Positions 38,582-48,527 are shown, numbered from the stretch's first letter. The stretch: 64,000 nt of DNA from Halomonas sp. 25-S5 (GCF_029889845.1 NZ_JARANV010000004.1:154016-218015), one strand, 5' to 3'. Notes: a model not told the origin generated them from the letters alone. A program made the numbers and translations.

Positions 38582-40261
38582 TTAGAACGAGCGGCGGCGA
38601 TAGCGCCGGTACGCCGGCGTCCAACTGCCGCGCTCGATGGCCTCGCGCAGCTTGATGCCGTTGGTCTTCAGCGCCACGCCCTCGCCCTGGGCCTGGGCGG
38701 CCACGTCGAAGGCGATCGCCTTGGAGAGCTCGCGGATCTTGGAGAGCGGCGGCAGCAGCGCCCCCTCCCCGTGCTTGACCAGCGGTGCCTCGCGGGCCAG
38801 CGCCCGGGACGAGGCCATCAGCATGGCATCGGTGACCCGCCTTGCCCCAGCGGCCACCACGCCCAGACCGATCCCCGGGAAGATGTAGGCGTTATTGCAC
38901 TGGGCGATGGGGATGTGGCGGCCGCCGTATTCCACCGGCGGGAAGGGGCTGCCGGTGGCCACCAGGGCCTGGCCGTCGGTCCAGCGGATCACGTCCTCCG
39001 GCACCGCCTCGGCCCGGGAGGTGGGATTGGAGAGCGGCATGATCAGCGGCATCTCGCAGCCCGCGTGCATGGCACGTACCACCTCCTCGGTGAAGATGCC
39101 CGGCTTGCCGCAGACCCCGATCAGCACCGTGGGCTCGATGCGTCGCACCACCTCGAGCAGCGACTGGCCGTCCCAGCCGGCCACCCGCCCGGGGTCGTGG
39201 GCCAGGCGGCCCTGGAAGTCGCGCAGCCAGGCCTGCTCGGAGGTGACCAGCCCCTCGCGGTCGACCATATAGATGCGCGAGCGCGCCTCCCGCTCGGTCA
39301 GGCCCTCGGCCTGCATGGCCACCACCACCTGCTCGGCGATGCCGCAGCCGGCCGACCCGGCCCCCACAAATACCACCCGCTGCTGGCCGATGCCCTCGTC
39401 ACGGGCCTGGCAGGCGGCCATCAGGGTGCCCACCACCACCGAGGCGGTCCCCTGGACGTCGTCGTTGAAGCAGCACAGCTCGTCGCGGTAGCGATCGAGC
39501 AGCGGCAGGGCATTGGCCTGGGCGAAGTCCTCGAACTGCAGCAGCACCCCCGGCCAGCGGCGCTTCACCGCGGCGATGAACTCCGCCATGAAGGCATCGT
39601 ACTCCTCCTGGGAGACGCGCCGGTGGCGCCAGCCCATGTACATGGGGTCGTCGAGCAGCGCCTGGTTGTTGGTGCCCACGTCGAGCATGATCGGCTGGGT
39701 GTAGGCCGGACTGATGCCGCCGCAGGCGGTATAGAGCGCCAGCTTGCCGATGGGAATCCCCATGCCGCCGATGCCCTGGTCGCCGAGCCCCAGGATGCGC
39801 TCGCCGTCGGTGACCACGATCACCTTGACCTTGTCCTTGGTGGAGCTGCGCAGGATGTCATCCATGCGGTCGCGGTCCGGGTAGGCGATGAACAGCCCCC
39901 GGTGGTTGCGGTAGATGTTGGAAAACTCTTCGCACGCCTTGCCGACCGTGGGGGTGTAGATGATCGGCAGCATCTCCTCAAGGTGCTCCGAGACCAGCCG
40001 GTAGTAGAGGGTCTCGTTGTCGTCCTGAATGGCGCGCAGGTAGATGTGCTTGTCCAGGTCGCTCTGGCACTGCCGGTACTGGCGATAGGCCCGTTCCGCC
40101 TGCTCCTCGATGGTCTCCACATTCTGCGGCAGCAGGCCAATCAGGTTGAACTCCAGACGCTCTTCGCGGGTGAAGGCACTGCCCTTGTTGAGCAGCGGCA
40201 TCTCGAGCAGCGGCGGGCCGGCATAGGGGATGTAGAGGGGACGCTTTTGGTCGATGGTCAT
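38582..40261 (-). CDS. maeA: NAD-dependent malic enzyme
   Basis: Oxidative decarboxylation of malate to pyruvate, linking the TCA cycle to gluconeogenesis. The 559-residue length is close to E. coli MaeA (SfcA, 565) and longer than the short bacterial forms. Seen: [40 protein letters not shown], the metal-binding [20 protein letters not shown], and the dinucleotide fold [23 protein letters not shown] at 40261 starts [13 protein letters not shown]; a 26-residue upstream extension is not conserved. NAD versus NADP preference is inferred from length and overall similarity. Confidence 0.94.
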   Translation of the reverse strand: MTIDQKRPLYIPYAGPPLLEMPLLNKGSAFTREERLEFNLIGLLPQNVETIEEQAERAYRQYRQCQSDLDKHIYLRAIQDDNETLYYRLVSEHLEEMLPIIYTPTVGKACEEFSNIYRNHRGLFIAYPDRDRMDDILRSSTKDKVKVIVVTDGERILGLGDQGIGGMGIPIGKLALYTACGGISPAYTQPIMLDVGTNNQALLDDPMYMGWRHRRVSQEEYDAFMAEFIAAVKRRWPGVLLQFEDFAQANALPLLDRYRDELCCFNDDVQGTASVVVGTLMAACQARDEGIGQQRVVFVGAGSAGCGIAEQVVVAMQAEGLTEREARSRIYMVDREGLVTSEQAWLRDFQGRLAHDPGRVAGWDGQSLLEVVRRIEPTVLIGVCGKPGIFTEEVVRAMHAGCEMPLIMPLSNPTSRAEAVPEDVIRWTDGQALVATGSPFPPVEYGGRHIPIAQCNNAYIFPGIGLGVVAAGARRVTDAMLMASSRALAREAPLVKHGEGALLPPLSKIRELSKAIAFDVAAQAQGEGVALKTNGIKLREAIERGSWTPAYRRYRRRSF

Positions 40262-40392
40262 CTCTCGCCTCGATACGGTGACTGGAACGGGCCGTTGGCG
40301 CTCTGTCGGCACCTTGCCGCCAACTCTAGCACGCCGCACACGAGGACGCCCCGGCCTGGGCCGGGGCGCGGATCACGCGGTAATCACGCGGC

Positions 40393-41601
40393 TCAGCAAC
40401 CCTTCGCCGCGGGCCGCCGGCCCGCCTTGCCCTCGAAGAAGAAGGGACGCAGCTTCACCCCGAGCATGTTGCCGGCAAAAGCGGCCACCAGCCACACCCA
40501 GCCATGCAGGCTGCCGGAGGCGATCCCGCTGAAGTAGGCGCCGATGTTGCAGCCGAAGGCCAGGCGGGCCCCGTAGCCGAGCATCAGGCCGCCGATCACC
40601 GCCGCCAGCACGGAGCGAGCCGGGATACGGAAGTTGGGGGCGAACTTGCCCGCCAGCGACGCCGCCACCAGTGCCCCGACCAGGATGCCGATGTTCATCA
40701 CGCTGGTGATGTCGCGCCAGAGGGTGGCCTCCAGGGCGGCCGCATTCCACGAGGACTGCCAGTAGCCCCACTGGCTGACGTCGCCGCCGAGGGCCTCGAA
40801 GCCCTTGGCGCCCCACAGCGCGAAAGCGGAGGTGATCCCCCAGGGACGACCGGCCAGCGCCAGGGTGGTGAAGTTGAGAAGGGCCAGGCCCACGGCCCCG
40901 GCCAGCAGCGGCCAGGGGCCGGTGAGCCAGCGACGGTTGCCGGCATCGATGGTCGGGGCCCGCTCCAGCTCGCCGTGGCGACGCCTCTCCATCACCACGG
41001 TGAAGGCGGCAATGGCAGCGAAGAGCGCCAGGCTGATGGCGATCCCGCCCCCGGTGCCGACGGTCTTGACCAGCGACACCGGCTGGAAGGCGGGCAGGCC
41101 CTGCCACCAGCTGAAGTGGGCGGTGCCGATCAGCGAGCCGACGATGAAGAACAGCAGGGTGATCAACATGCGGGCGTTGCCGCCGCCGGCGGTGAACAGG
41201 GTGCCGGAGCCGCAGCCGCCGCCGAGTTGCATGCCGATGCCGAACAGGAAGGCGCCGACCACCACCGAGATGCCAATCGGGGCCACGAAGCCGTAGACCG
41301 ACTGGCCGAAGAGACTGCCCGCGCCCAACGCCGGGAAGAACAGCAGCACGGCGAGGGTCAGCATCACCATCTGGGCGCGCAGGCCGCGGCCGCGCCGTTC
41401 GGTGATGAAGACCCGCCAGGCGGCGGTGAAGCCGAAGGCGGCATGGTAGAGCACCATGCCCAGCAGGCCCCCCACCACCATCAGGGCACCGAGGCGTGCG
41501 CCGAAGGCGGCACCCACGGCCAGGGCACCTAGCAGCAGGGCACCGGCCGCCACGGCGGAGACGGAGAGTCGGGGGCGTCGGGTCAGGGCGAGTTCACTCA
41601 T
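40393..41601 (-). CDS. YeeE/YedE family (thiosulfate/sulfur) transporter
   Basis: A 402-residue polytopic membrane protein with about 10 hydrophobic helices and the two inverted family repeats, each with a conserved Cys: GIGMQLGGGCGSGTLFTAGG and GARLAFGCNIGAYFSGIASG. E. coli YeeE (TsuA) takes up thiosulfate through such cysteines. No TusA-like partner is adjacent. The upstream 174 bp are strikingly A+T-rich compared with the rest of the window, probably its promoter region, and include GATAATGAT, a partial match to a Fur box. Confidence 0.9.
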   Translation of the reverse strand: MSELALTRRPRLSVSAVAAGALLLGALAVGAAFGARLGALMVVGGLLGMVLYHAAFGFTAAWRVFITERRGRGLRAQMVMLTLAVLLFFPALGAGSLFGQSVYGFVAPIGISVVVGAFLFGIGMQLGGGCGSGTLFTAGGGNARMLITLLFFIVGSLIGTAHFSWWQGLPAFQPVSLVKTVGTGGGIAISLALFAAIAAFTVVMERRRHGELERAPTIDAGNRRWLTGPWPLLAGAVGLALLNFTTLALAGRPWGITSAFALWGAKGFEALGGDVSQWGYWQSSWNAAALEATLWRDITSVMNIGILVGALVAASLAGKFAPNFRIPARSVLAAVIGGLMLGYGARLAFGCNIGAYFSGIASGSLHGWVWLVAAFAGNMLGVKLRPFFFEGKAGRRPAAKGC

Positions 41602-41775
41602 GGCGGACTCTCTTCGTTGTCAGGGACGATGCCATCAGCAAGCATGATAATGATTTTCTTGGAGGACACAAAAAGCATTTAAATACAGTTTTATATGCCA
41701 TTAAAGAATAAAAACGCTGATGCTACCTGATGGTCCTTTTGTCGCCCGCAAGCGAGCCCGCTTACATCGGCTGCA

Positions 41776-42801
41776 TCAGATAAAGCGCCCGAGCCCCACC
41801 GCCTGACGCAGGCGGTCCATGAAGGGTGCCGCCTCGGCACGGGCCCGTTCGGCCCCCTTGATCAGCACCTGCTCGATGTGACCGGGGTCCTCCATCAGCG
41901 CCTGGTAGCGTTCGCGGGGTTCGCGCAGCTGCTCGTTGAGCAGCTCGAAGACGCGGTTCTTGGCCTCGCCCCAGCCGATGCCATTGGCGTACTCGGTGCG
42001 CATGGCCTCGGTCTCGTCGGCCGTGGCGAAGGCCGAGTAGATCTGGAACAGGGTACAGCTCGACGGGTCCTTGGGGTCGCCGGGCTCCAGGGAGTTGGTC
42101 TTGATCTTGCGGACCAGCTTCAGCAGCTTCTTCTCGGAGACGAACAGCGGGATGGTGTTGTGGTAGCTCTTGGACATCTTGCGGCCATCCATGCCATTGA
42201 GGACCTCCACCCGCTCGTCCACTACCGCCTCGGGCTGGGTGAAATATTGCCCCTTGTAGAGGTGGTTGAAGCGTCCGGCGATGTCGCGGGCCATCTCGAT
42301 GTGCTGGATCTGGTCGCGGCCCACCGGCACCTTGTTGGCGTTGAACATCAGGATGTCGGCGGCCATCAGCACCGGGTAGCCGAACAGCCCCATGGTGATG
42401 CCCTTGTCCGGGTCCTGGTTGCCGGCGATCTCATTCTCGGCCACCGCCGCCTTGTAGGCATGGGCGCGGTTCATCAGCCCCTTGGCGCAAACGCAGGAGA
42501 GCATCCAGGTCAGCTCGGGGATCTCGGGCACGTCCGACTGGCGATAGAAGATGGCGTTGTCGGTATCCAGGCCCAGCGCCAGCCAGGTCGCCGCGATCTC
42601 CAGGCGTGACTCCTGCACCCGGCGCGGGTCCTGGCACTTGATCAGCGCATGCAGGTCGGCGAGGAAATAGTAGGACTGGACGTTCGGATCCTGGCTAGCG
42701 GCGATGGCGGGCTTGATCGCCCCCACGTAGTTGCCCAGGTGAGGGGTGCCGGTGGTGGTGATGCCGGTGAGAACGCGGGTCTTCTCGGGAGCTGCACTCA
42801 T
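41776..42801 (-). CDS. trpS: Tryptophan-tRNA ligase
   Basis: Class Ic synthetase charging tRNA-Trp. The 341-residue product from ATG 42801 has the HIGH-equivalent TGTPHLGNYVGAIKPAI and the KMSKS loop in MDGRKMSKSYHNTIPLF. The gap between it and ald carries the long-form repeat D. A longer frame with an upstream ATG adds 20 unconserved residues. Confidence 0.97.
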   Translation of the reverse strand: MSAAPEKTRVLTGITTTGTPHLGNYVGAIKPAIAASQDPNVQSYYFLADLHALIKCQDPRRVQESRLEIAATWLALGLDTDNAIFYRQSDVPEIPELTWMLSCVCAKGLMNRAHAYKAAVAENEIAGNQDPDKGITMGLFGYPVLMAADILMFNANKVPVGRDQIQHIEMARDIAGRFNHLYKGQYFTQPEAVVDERVEVLNGMDGRKMSKSYHNTIPLFVSEKKLLKLVRKIKTNSLEPGDPKDPSSCTLFQIYSAFATADETEAMRTEYANGIGWGEAKNRVFELLNEQLREPRERYQALMEDPGHIEQVLIKGAERARAEAAPFMDRLRQAVGLGRFI

Positions 42802-42882
42802 GGGGAAAGCGGACTCTACTGTGCGGAAATGGCCGCTATGGTAACGCGAGGCCCCGATCAAGGCGACCGGAGCCCGCTCCAG

Positions 42883-43144
42883 AGCTATCGCAGCCAGCTC
42901 AGCTGCGATAGCGAAAGGCGCCGGGGACAGGCCGAAAAGGGGGTCCTACGCCAGGGGTGAGGAGCATTGCTCCGAACGGGCTGGCCATGGATGGCCAGCA
43001 CCGGCCCTGCAAGCGGAGCAGGACGCGAGAGCGAAGCAGGGCGTCGGTAGCGCCCAGGGAGGGGTTCACAGCGCCTCCTCGACGGTCCGGCGCTCCGGGG
43101 CCTGTCGCCGGGAAAGCCTTGAGCGGTGTTGCCATCGGCGATCG
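42883..43144 (-). repeat. ERIC-like intergenic repeat, copy D (long form)
   Basis: Core arms GGCGCCGGGGACAGGCC (42918-42934) and CCTGTCGCCGG at its far end, with an internal expansion of about 75 bp holding three extra hairpins: GGAGCATTGCTCC, CTGGCCATGGATGGCCAG and CCCTGC...GCAGGG. The left flank adds a perfect palindrome GCTATCGCAGC...GCTGCGATAGC (42884-42912). Reverse orientation to copies E and F, with which it shares nearly identical sequence. It fills most of the 358-bp trpS/ald gap; no gene is seen there. Confidence 0.9.
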
Positions 43145-43159
43145 TCCTGGGCTTGTCCA

Positions 43160-44275
43160 CTACCCCAGCAGATCGGCAGGCTCGACAAAATCGAGACCGA
43201 AGGCCTCGGCCACGGCCTGGTAGGTCACCTGTCCGGCGTGGACGTTGAGGCCGGCGGCGAAGTGGGCGTCGTCGGCCAGCGCCTGCTGCCAGCCCTTGTC
43301 GGCCAGGGCGATCACGAACGGCAGAGTGGCGTTGGTCAGCGCCTGGGTGGAAGTGCGCGCCACGGCGCCCGGCATGTTGGCCACACAGTAGTGCACGATC
43401 CCGTCGACGATATAGGTCGGGTCGGTATGGGTGGTGGCCCGGCTGGTCTCGAAGCAGCCGCCCTGGTCGATGGCCACGTCCACCAGCACGCTGCCGGGCT
43501 TCATCTCGGCGAGCATCTCGCGGGTGATCAGCTTGGGCGCGGCGGCCCCCGGGATCAGCACGGCACCGACGATCAGGTCGCATTCGCGCACCGCCTCGTC
43601 GATGGCATCAGCGGTGGAGAAGACCGTCTTCATGCGGCCCTGGTAGCGGTCGTCGAGGGTCTCGAGGCGCGGGATCGACTTGTCGAGTACCGTGACCTCG
43701 GCACCGAGGCCCAGCGCCATGCGGGCGGCATTCTCGCCCACCACGCCGCCGCCGATCACGGCCACCCTGGCCGGGGCCACCCCGGGCACCCCGGGCAGCA
43801 GCACGCCGGCGCCGCCCTGGGCCTTCTCCAGGCTGTGGGCGCCGGCCTGAATGGCCATGCGCCCCGCCACGGTGCTCATCGGCGCCAGCAGCGGCAGGCC
43901 GCCCTGGCGGTCGGTGATGGTCTCGTAGGCGATGCAGGTGGCGTCGCTGGCCATCAGGCCGCGGGTAAGGGTCTCCTCGGCGGCCAGGTGCAGGTAGGTG
44001 AAGAGCGTCTGGCCGGCCTTGAGACGCGCGACCTCCTCGGCCTGCGGCTCCTTGACCTTGAGGATCAACTCGGCGCCGTCCCAGACCCTGGCCACATCGG
44101 CCTCGAGGCGCGCCCCAGCGGCCTCATAGGCGACGTCCGCGAAGCCAGCGCCCTCGCCGGCCCCGGCCTGCACCGTGACCGTATGGCCACGGCCGACCAG
44201 CTCCCGGGCGCCGGTAGGGGTCAGGGCGACACGGTACTCGTGGTTCTTGATTTCCTTGGGCACGGCGATCTGCAT
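43160..44275 (-). CDS. ald: Alanine dehydrogenase
   Basis: NAD-dependent reversible deamination of L-alanine to pyruvate. The product has 371 residues, typical for the hexameric enzyme. The N-terminal [20 protein letters not shown], the substrate Lys and His in [11 protein letters not shown] and TLFTYLHLA, and the NAD fold [20 protein letters not shown] are present. ATG 44275 is favoured by AGGAGC upstream; an ATG 15 nt earlier is alternative. Monocistronic; its 3' side is the repeat-D gap. The 230-bp upstream gap (44276-44505) holds no gene and no clear operator. Confidence 0.96.
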   Translation of the reverse strand: MQIAVPKEIKNHEYRVALTPTGARELVGRGHTVTVQAGAGEGAGFADVAYEAAGARLEADVARVWDGAELILKVKEPQAEEVARLKAGQTLFTYLHLAAEETLTRGLMASDATCIAYETITDRQGGLPLLAPMSTVAGRMAIQAGAHSLEKAQGGAGVLLPGVPGVAPARVAVIGGGVVGENAARMALGLGAEVTVLDKSIPRLETLDDRYQGRMKTVFSTADAIDEAVRECDLIVGAVLIPGAAAPKLITREMLAEMKPGSVLVDVAIDQGGCFETSRATTHTDPTYIVDGIVHYCVANMPGAVARTSTQALTNATLPFVIALADKGWQQALADDAHFAAGLNVHAGQVTYQAVAEAFGLDFVEPADLLG

Positions 44276-44505
44276 GACTTGCTCCTGCACACTGTTGTTG
44301 GGTGGCTTTCCTCCCCATTACAGCACAGGCAGTCCATACATGAAGAGCCCACGCAGAAGAACGGAAAATATCAGTACAAGAGGGCTTTCTTGCCCGAAAT
44401 TCTTCTTCCAGCCATTACCCCTGCAGGAAAGCCTACCAGGACGGCCGAGGAGGTGGCCCGGCTAACGATCTCGCTCAGGAAGACGTGGCCAGGCCCCGGC
44501 CCGCC

Positions 44506-44826
44506 TCAGGGCTCTCGGTGGGTACCACAGTTCCAGCAGGTGTCGAAGGCGCCCTCGAGGCGCTCCCCGCATCCCGGACAGGTCCAGGCCGGGCGTTCGC
44601 TCGTGCCTTCCAGGGCCTGGCGGATCAGGACCTCGGCGCGCGCGAAGTTGTGGGGCGCCACCCATACCTCCGGCTCACACTCCCCCAGCGGCAGCTCACC
44701 GGCGCCACCGCCCAGGGTCAGGTTACGCAGCTCCGCGGGAATGCCGGCCGCGGTCAGCACGTTGTGCACGTGGCTGACCAGCAGCGCATTGGAGTGGGCG
44801 AAGGCGCGAACGTAGCCGGGGAGCAT
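44506..44826 (-). CDS. DUF2007-like (putative signal-transducing) protein with C-terminal zinc ribbon
   Basis: A 106-residue protein. The N-terminal part (VRAFAHSNALLVSHVHNVLT and VAPHNFARAEVLIRQALEG) resembles the DUF2007 fold, a ferredoxin-like domain related to GlnB-type proteins. The C-terminal part is a four-cysteine ribbon, CPGCGERLEGAFDTCWNCG (about 83-101). It begins 6 nt after rlmI and is probably co-transcribed. The function is unknown. Confidence 0.82.
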   Translation of the reverse strand: MLPGYVRAFAHSNALLVSHVHNVLTAAGIPAELRNLTLGGGAGELPLGECEPEVWVAPHNFARAEVLIRQALEGTSERPAWTCPGCGERLEGAFDTCWNCGTHREP

Positions 44827-44832
44827 CGCGCG

Positions 44833-46026
44833 CTAGTCCCGGAAGACGCGCACGCCCAGGGCCTTGAGGTAGGACGTCTCGGGGATCGCCGGATGGACCG
44901 GGTGATCCGGTCCCTGGTGGCCCTGGAAGAGGATCTGCCCCTGGCGGTCCTGGTGACGCACCGCGCCACGCACCACCTCGACCAGGCGCTCCGGCGCCAG
45001 GTGCATGGAACAGGAGGCCGAGAGCAGCAGGCCGTCGCGTCCCAGCAGGCGCATTGCCTCGCGGTTGAGCTTGCCGTAGGCGCGTTCGCCGTTGGGGATA
45101 TCCTTGCGCTTGCGGATGAAGGCGGGCGGATCGAGGATCACCACGTCGAACTCCTCGCCTTCGGCCTTGAGGGCCGCCAGGACTTCGAAGGCGTCGCCCT
45201 CGCCCACCGCCACCCGCTCGTGTAGCCCGTTCAGAGCGGCGTTCTCGGCGACCCGCTCCAGCGCCGGACCGGAGGCATCCACGCAGAGCACTTCGCTGGC
45301 ACCGTTGGCCGCGGCCTGCACGCCCCAGCCCCCCACGTAGCTGAACAGGTCCAGCACCCGCTTGCCGGCCACCAGGCCGTTGAGCCAGGCTCGATTGACC
45401 CGATGATCATAGAACCAGCCGGTCTTCTGGCCGTCGAGCACCGGGGCGACGAACTGCACGCCGTTCTCCTCCAGCAGCACCCGGTCGGGCAGCGTGCCCT
45501 TCACCACCTCGACGCCGGCCTCGAGGCCCTCCTGACGGCGACCGCTGGTGTCGTTGCGCAGCACCACCGCCGACAGCGACAGCACCTTGTCCAGGGCGTC
45601 GAGCAGTTCGGGCAGCACGGCCTGCATGCCGGCCGTGTTCACCTGCACGACCAGCACGTCACCGAAGCGGTCGATGATGAGCCCCGGCAGCAGGTCGCCC
45701 TCGCCATGCACCAGCCGATAGAAGGGCTTGTCGAAGAGCCGCTGGCGCAGCGCCAGTGCCTGGTTGAGGCGGTGGACCAGCAGCGAACGGTCGAGCCCCT
45801 GCGCCGGGTCGCGGGAGACCATCCGCGCGCAGATCAGCGAATGCGGATTAACGTAGGCCACGCCCATGGCCTTGCCATTGGCGGCCTCGACCACCACCTG
45901 TGCCCCGGCCTCGATGTCCTTGAGCGGCGTGGCCTGGATGTCGATCTCGTTGGAGTAGAGCCACAGGTGGCCGGCCTTGAGGCGACGGTCGGCGTTCTTC
46001 TTCAGGCGCAGGGTGTGCTGGGTCAT
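44833..46026 (-). CDS. rlmI: 23S rRNA (cytosine-5) methyltransferase, RlmI family
   Basis: SAM-dependent RNA methyltransferase; in E. coli RlmI methylates C1962 of 23S rRNA. The 397-residue length matches. An N-terminal PUA domain (LRLKKNADRRLKAGHLWLYS) is followed by the Rossmann methyltransferase: VLDLFSYVGGWGVQAAANGA (motif I), VILDPPAFIRKRKDI (DPP motif) and the cysteine motif LLSASCSMHLAPE. It lies 31 bp downstream of mutM. Confidence 0.93.
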   Translation of the reverse strand: MTQHTLRLKKNADRRLKAGHLWLYSNEIDIQATPLKDIEAGAQVVVEAANGKAMGVAYVNPHSLICARMVSRDPAQGLDRSLLVHRLNQALALRQRLFDKPFYRLVHGEGDLLPGLIIDRFGDVLVVQVNTAGMQAVLPELLDALDKVLSLSAVVLRNDTSGRRQEGLEAGVEVVKGTLPDRVLLEENGVQFVAPVLDGQKTGWFYDHRVNRAWLNGLVAGKRVLDLFSYVGGWGVQAAANGASEVLCVDASGPALERVAENAALNGLHERVAVGEGDAFEVLAALKAEGEEFDVVILDPPAFIRKRKDIPNGERAYGKLNREAMRLLGRDGLLLSASCSMHLAPERLVEVVRGAVRHQDRQGQILFQGHQGPDHPVHPAIPETSYLKALGVRVFRD

Positions 46027-46057
46027 GGGGGGTCTCGCAGGGGAAAGAGGGGATCGT

Positions 46058-46894
46058 TCAAGTCTGGCACTGGCCGCAGAACACGCTGGCCCGCTGGCCC
46101 AGGGTCACCAGGCGCAGCTCGGAGCCGCAGCGCCGGCAGGGCTGGCCATCACGCCCGTAGACGTTGAGGCGCTGCTTGAAATAACCGGGCTCGCCGGTGC
46201 CGCCGACGAAATCGCGCAGGGTGGTGCCACCCTGGGTGATGGCGGCCGCCAGCACCTCGCGCACCGCCGCCGCGAGGCGGTCATAGCGCCGCCGGGCGAT
46301 GCGCCCGGCGGCGCGACGCGGGTCGATGCCGGCCAGGAACAGCGCTTCGGCGGCGTAGATGTTGCCCACGCCCACCACCACGGCGTTGTCCATCAGGAAG
46401 GGCTTGACCGTGAGCCGACGGCGGCGGGACAGGTCGAAGAGCCGGGCGCCATCGAAGGCGTCAGACAGCGGTTCCGGCCCCAGCCGGGCGAGGCGCGCAT
46501 CCGGCGCCGGGCCCTCGGCCAGCCAGTCGACGAAGCCGAAGCGGCGCGGGTCGTGGTAGCGCAGGATGCCGCCATCGTCGAGCACCAGGTCGACGTGGTC
46601 GTGCTTCTTCGGCAGCTCGCCCAGGCGGGCGATGCGCAGGCTGCCGGACATGCCCAGGTGCCAGAGCAGGGTACCGCCGCCCTCGCCTTGCCCCGGCCGT
46701 GAGAGCGGCAGCAGCAGGTACTTGGCACGCCGGGCGAGCACGCCGATGCGCGCCCCGACCAGCCGCTCGACGAGGTCCGCCGGCACCGGCACGCGCAGGC
46801 GGGCCTGGCGCACGATCACCTCGACGATCTCGCGGCCTTCCACATGGGGGGCGATGCCCCGGCGGGTGGTCTCGACTTCGGGCAGCTCGGGCAT
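46058..46894 (-). CDS. mutM: Formamidopyrimidine-DNA glycosylase
   Basis: Base-excision glycosylase/AP lyase removing 8-oxoguanine. The product has 278 residues. The catalytic N-terminal Pro-Glu is in [13 protein letters not shown] (start at 46894 fixed by this motif). The conserved [13 protein letters not shown] and the zinc finger [11 protein letters not shown]...FCGQC are present. A position near rpmG-rpmB is conserved in gammaproteobacteria. Confidence 0.97.
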   Translation of the reverse strand: MPELPEVETTRRGIAPHVEGREIVEVIVRQARLRVPVPADLVERLVGARIGVLARRAKYLLLPLSRPGQGEGGGTLLWHLGMSGSLRIARLGELPKKHDHVDLVLDDGGILRYHDPRRFGFVDWLAEGPAPDARLARLGPEPLSDAFDGARLFDLSRRRRLTVKPFLMDNAVVVGVGNIYAAEALFLAGIDPRRAAGRIARRRYDRLAAAVREVLAAAITQGGTTLRDFVGGTGEPGYFKQRLNVYGRDGQPCRRCGSELRLVTLGQRASVFCGQCQT

Positions 46895-46988
46895 AGTCTC
46901 GTCCGGCGGGGCAACGATACGCAAGAACCCGACCATCGGGCCGGGTTCAGGCTGACAGGCTCCTGCCTGCGGCGGAAGCGACCAAGGC

Positions 46989-47144
46989 TTACTTGATCTT
47001 GCCTTCCTTGTACATCACGTGCTTGCGGACGACCGGGTCAAACTTCTTCATCTCGAGCTTGTCCGGGGTATTCCGCTTGTTCTTGTCGGTGGTGTAGAAG
47101 TGACCGGTACCGGCACTGGATATCATTCTGATCTTGTCGCGCAT
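46989..47144 (-). CDS. rpmG: 50S ribosomal protein L33
   Basis: A 51-residue basic protein beginning [20 protein letters not shown] and ending in [13 protein letters not shown], the full L33 pattern without the four zinc cysteines found in other L33 variants. GGGAGA lies 9 nt before the ATG. It is 26 bp downstream of rpmB, the standard operon. Confidence 0.97.
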   Translation of the reverse strand: MRDKIRMISSAGTGHFYTTDKNKRNTPDKLEMKKFDPVVRKHVMYKEGKIK

Positions 47145-47170
47145 GACGGTTATCTCCCGTGATAAATCGC

Positions 47171-47407
47171 TTAGACGGCTTCGCCGCGCTTGCGGATGTC
47201 GCCGAGCACCGCCTCGATGCCCTTCTTGTCGATGATGCGCATGCCCTTGGAGGAGACGCGCAGCTTGACGAAGCGCTTCTCGGCCTCCACCCAGAAACGG
47301 TGGGAATGCAGATTCGGCACGAAACGACGGCGCGTCTTGCGCTGGGAGTGTGAAACGTTGTTACCAGTCACCGGGCGCTTGCCGGTAACCTGACATACTT
47401 TGGACAT
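47171..47407 (-). CDS. rpmB: 50S ribosomal protein L28
   Basis: A 78-residue basic protein: [20 protein letters not shown], then [20 protein letters not shown], as in all L28. ATG 47407 matches the family start. It precedes rpmG. Confidence 0.97.
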   Translation of the reverse strand: MSKVCQVTGKRPVTGNNVSHSQRKTRRRFVPNLHSHRFWVEAEKRFVKLRVSSKGMRIIDKKGIEAVLGDIRKRGEAV

Positions 47408-47517
47408 GAGAGCCTCCAACCGCTTGGCCAGGTGTTTAGACCTGAGTGTTCAAAACCTGTCGGGCAAACCGGGATGACCCCGTTGTCATTTGACCCAAGG
47501 GAATTCAAAGGCTGCAC

Positions 47518-47546
47518 TTTATACCAGAGACCACCGCCTTCGGCAA
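47518..47546 (-). promoter_or_regulatory. Sigma70 promoter of rpmB-rpmG
   Basis: Minus strand: -35 TTGCCG (47546-47541), 17-nt spacer, -10 TATAAA (47523-47518), about 110 nt upstream of the rpmB ATG. Repeat E begins 22 bp beyond the -35, so it may end where the promoter begins. Confidence 0.7.
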
Positions 47547-47567
47547 GCGATGCGCCGTTTTCCCCAG

Positions 47568-47823
47568 GGCTATCGCAGATAGCGGTATCGCTCGGGGCTA
47601 ATCCGTCGACAGGCCCCGGAGTGCCGGACCATCGAGGAGGCGCTGTGAACCCCTCCCTGGGCGCTACCGACGCCCTGCTTCGCTCTCGCGTCCTGCTCCG
47701 CTTGCAGGGCCGGTGCTGGCCATCCATGGCCAGCCCGTTCGGAGCAATGCTCCTCACCCCTGGCGTAGGACCCCCTCTACGACCTGTCCCCGGCGCCCCT
47801 CGTCAGATCCAACTGCGATAGCC
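47568..47823 (+). repeat. ERIC-like intergenic repeat, copy E (long form)
   Basis: 256 bp bounded by the terminal inverted repeat GGCTATCGCAG (47568-47578) and CTGCGATAGCC (47813-47823). It has the shared CAGGCCCCGGAG core, the GAGGAGGCGCTG arm, the three-hairpin expansion, and GACCTGTCCCCGGCGCCCCT. It fills the rpmB/radC gap together with the rpmB promoter; no gene is seen. Confidence 0.92.
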
Positions 47824-47852
47824 CTGTCGTTTTCCCATCACGCATGCCGGTT

Positions 47853-48527
47853 TCACAACCACCCCCGTTCCGCGAAGGAGACCACCTCGCCATCGCCCAC
47901 CACGAAGTGGTCCAGCACGCGCACCTCGAAGAGCCCGAGCGCCTCGCGCAGGCGCTCGGTGATGCGCCGGTCGGCGTCACTGGGCTCGGCCACGCCGGAG
48001 GGGTGGTTGTGGGCGAAGATGATGGCGCCGGCGCCCAGCTCCAGGGCACGGCGAGCCACCTCGCGAGGGTAGACCGAGGCACTGTCCAGGGTGCCGCGGA
48101 ACAGCGACTCGTAGCGGATCACGCGGTGCTGGCTGTCGAGGAAAAGCGCGGCAAACTCCTCGTGGCCGAGATGGCGCAGCTGGGCGGCGAGGTAGGCACG
48201 CACCAGCGAAGGCGAGGTCAGCGCATCGCCCCGGCTCAGCTGGCTGGCGAGATGCCGCCGCGACAGCTCCAGGGTGGCCTGGAGTTGGACATACTTGGCC
48301 ATGCCCATGCCGTGCTCGGCGCAGAAGCGAGCCTGGTCGGCCTCCAGCAGCTGGCGAAGCCCGCCGAAGGCCGACAGCAGGTCCCGGGCCAGGTCCACCG
48401 CCGAGCGCCCCTCCACACCGACGCGCAGGAAGATCGCCAGCAGTTCGGCATCGGAAAGCGCCTCCACGCCCAGCGCCAGCAACTTCTCCCGGGGGCGCTC
48501 CCCCTCCGGCCAGTCTCGAATCGACAT
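47853..48527 (-). CDS. radC: RadC family JAMM-motif protein
   Basis: A 224-residue protein with an N-terminal helix-hairpin-helix region ([20 protein letters not shown]) and a C-terminal JAB1/MPN metallopeptidase-like domain with the zinc motif [14 protein letters not shown]. Start at 48527 ([20 protein letters not shown]) is preceded by GGGAGG; an ATG seven codons upstream is possible. RadC was once linked to DNA repair; its real role is not established. Divergent from coaBC, as in many gammaproteobacteria. Confidence 0.95.
   Translation of the reverse strand: MSIRDWPEGERPREKLLALGVEALSDAELLAIFLRVGVEGRSAVDLARDLLSAFGGLRQLLEADQARFCAEHGMGMAKYVQLQATLELSRRHLASQLSRGDALTSPSLVRAYLAAQLRHLGHEEFAALFLDSQHRVIRYESLFRGTLDSASVYPREVARRALELGAGAIIFAHNHPSGVAEPSDADRRITERLREALGLFEVRVLDHFVVGDGEVVSFAERGWL

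Noticed and set aside
41750..41763. AAGCG/CGCTT hairpin as trpS terminator
   Set aside because: Only a 5-bp stem, and the following minus-strand sequence is A-rich, not T-rich.
42957..43223. Similar short ORFs (peptides with [14 protein letters not shown]) at several repeat copies
   Set aside because: They recur only because the DNA repeat recurs. Copy C has diverged in the same stretch, starts and ends differ between copies, and no ribosome site is present.
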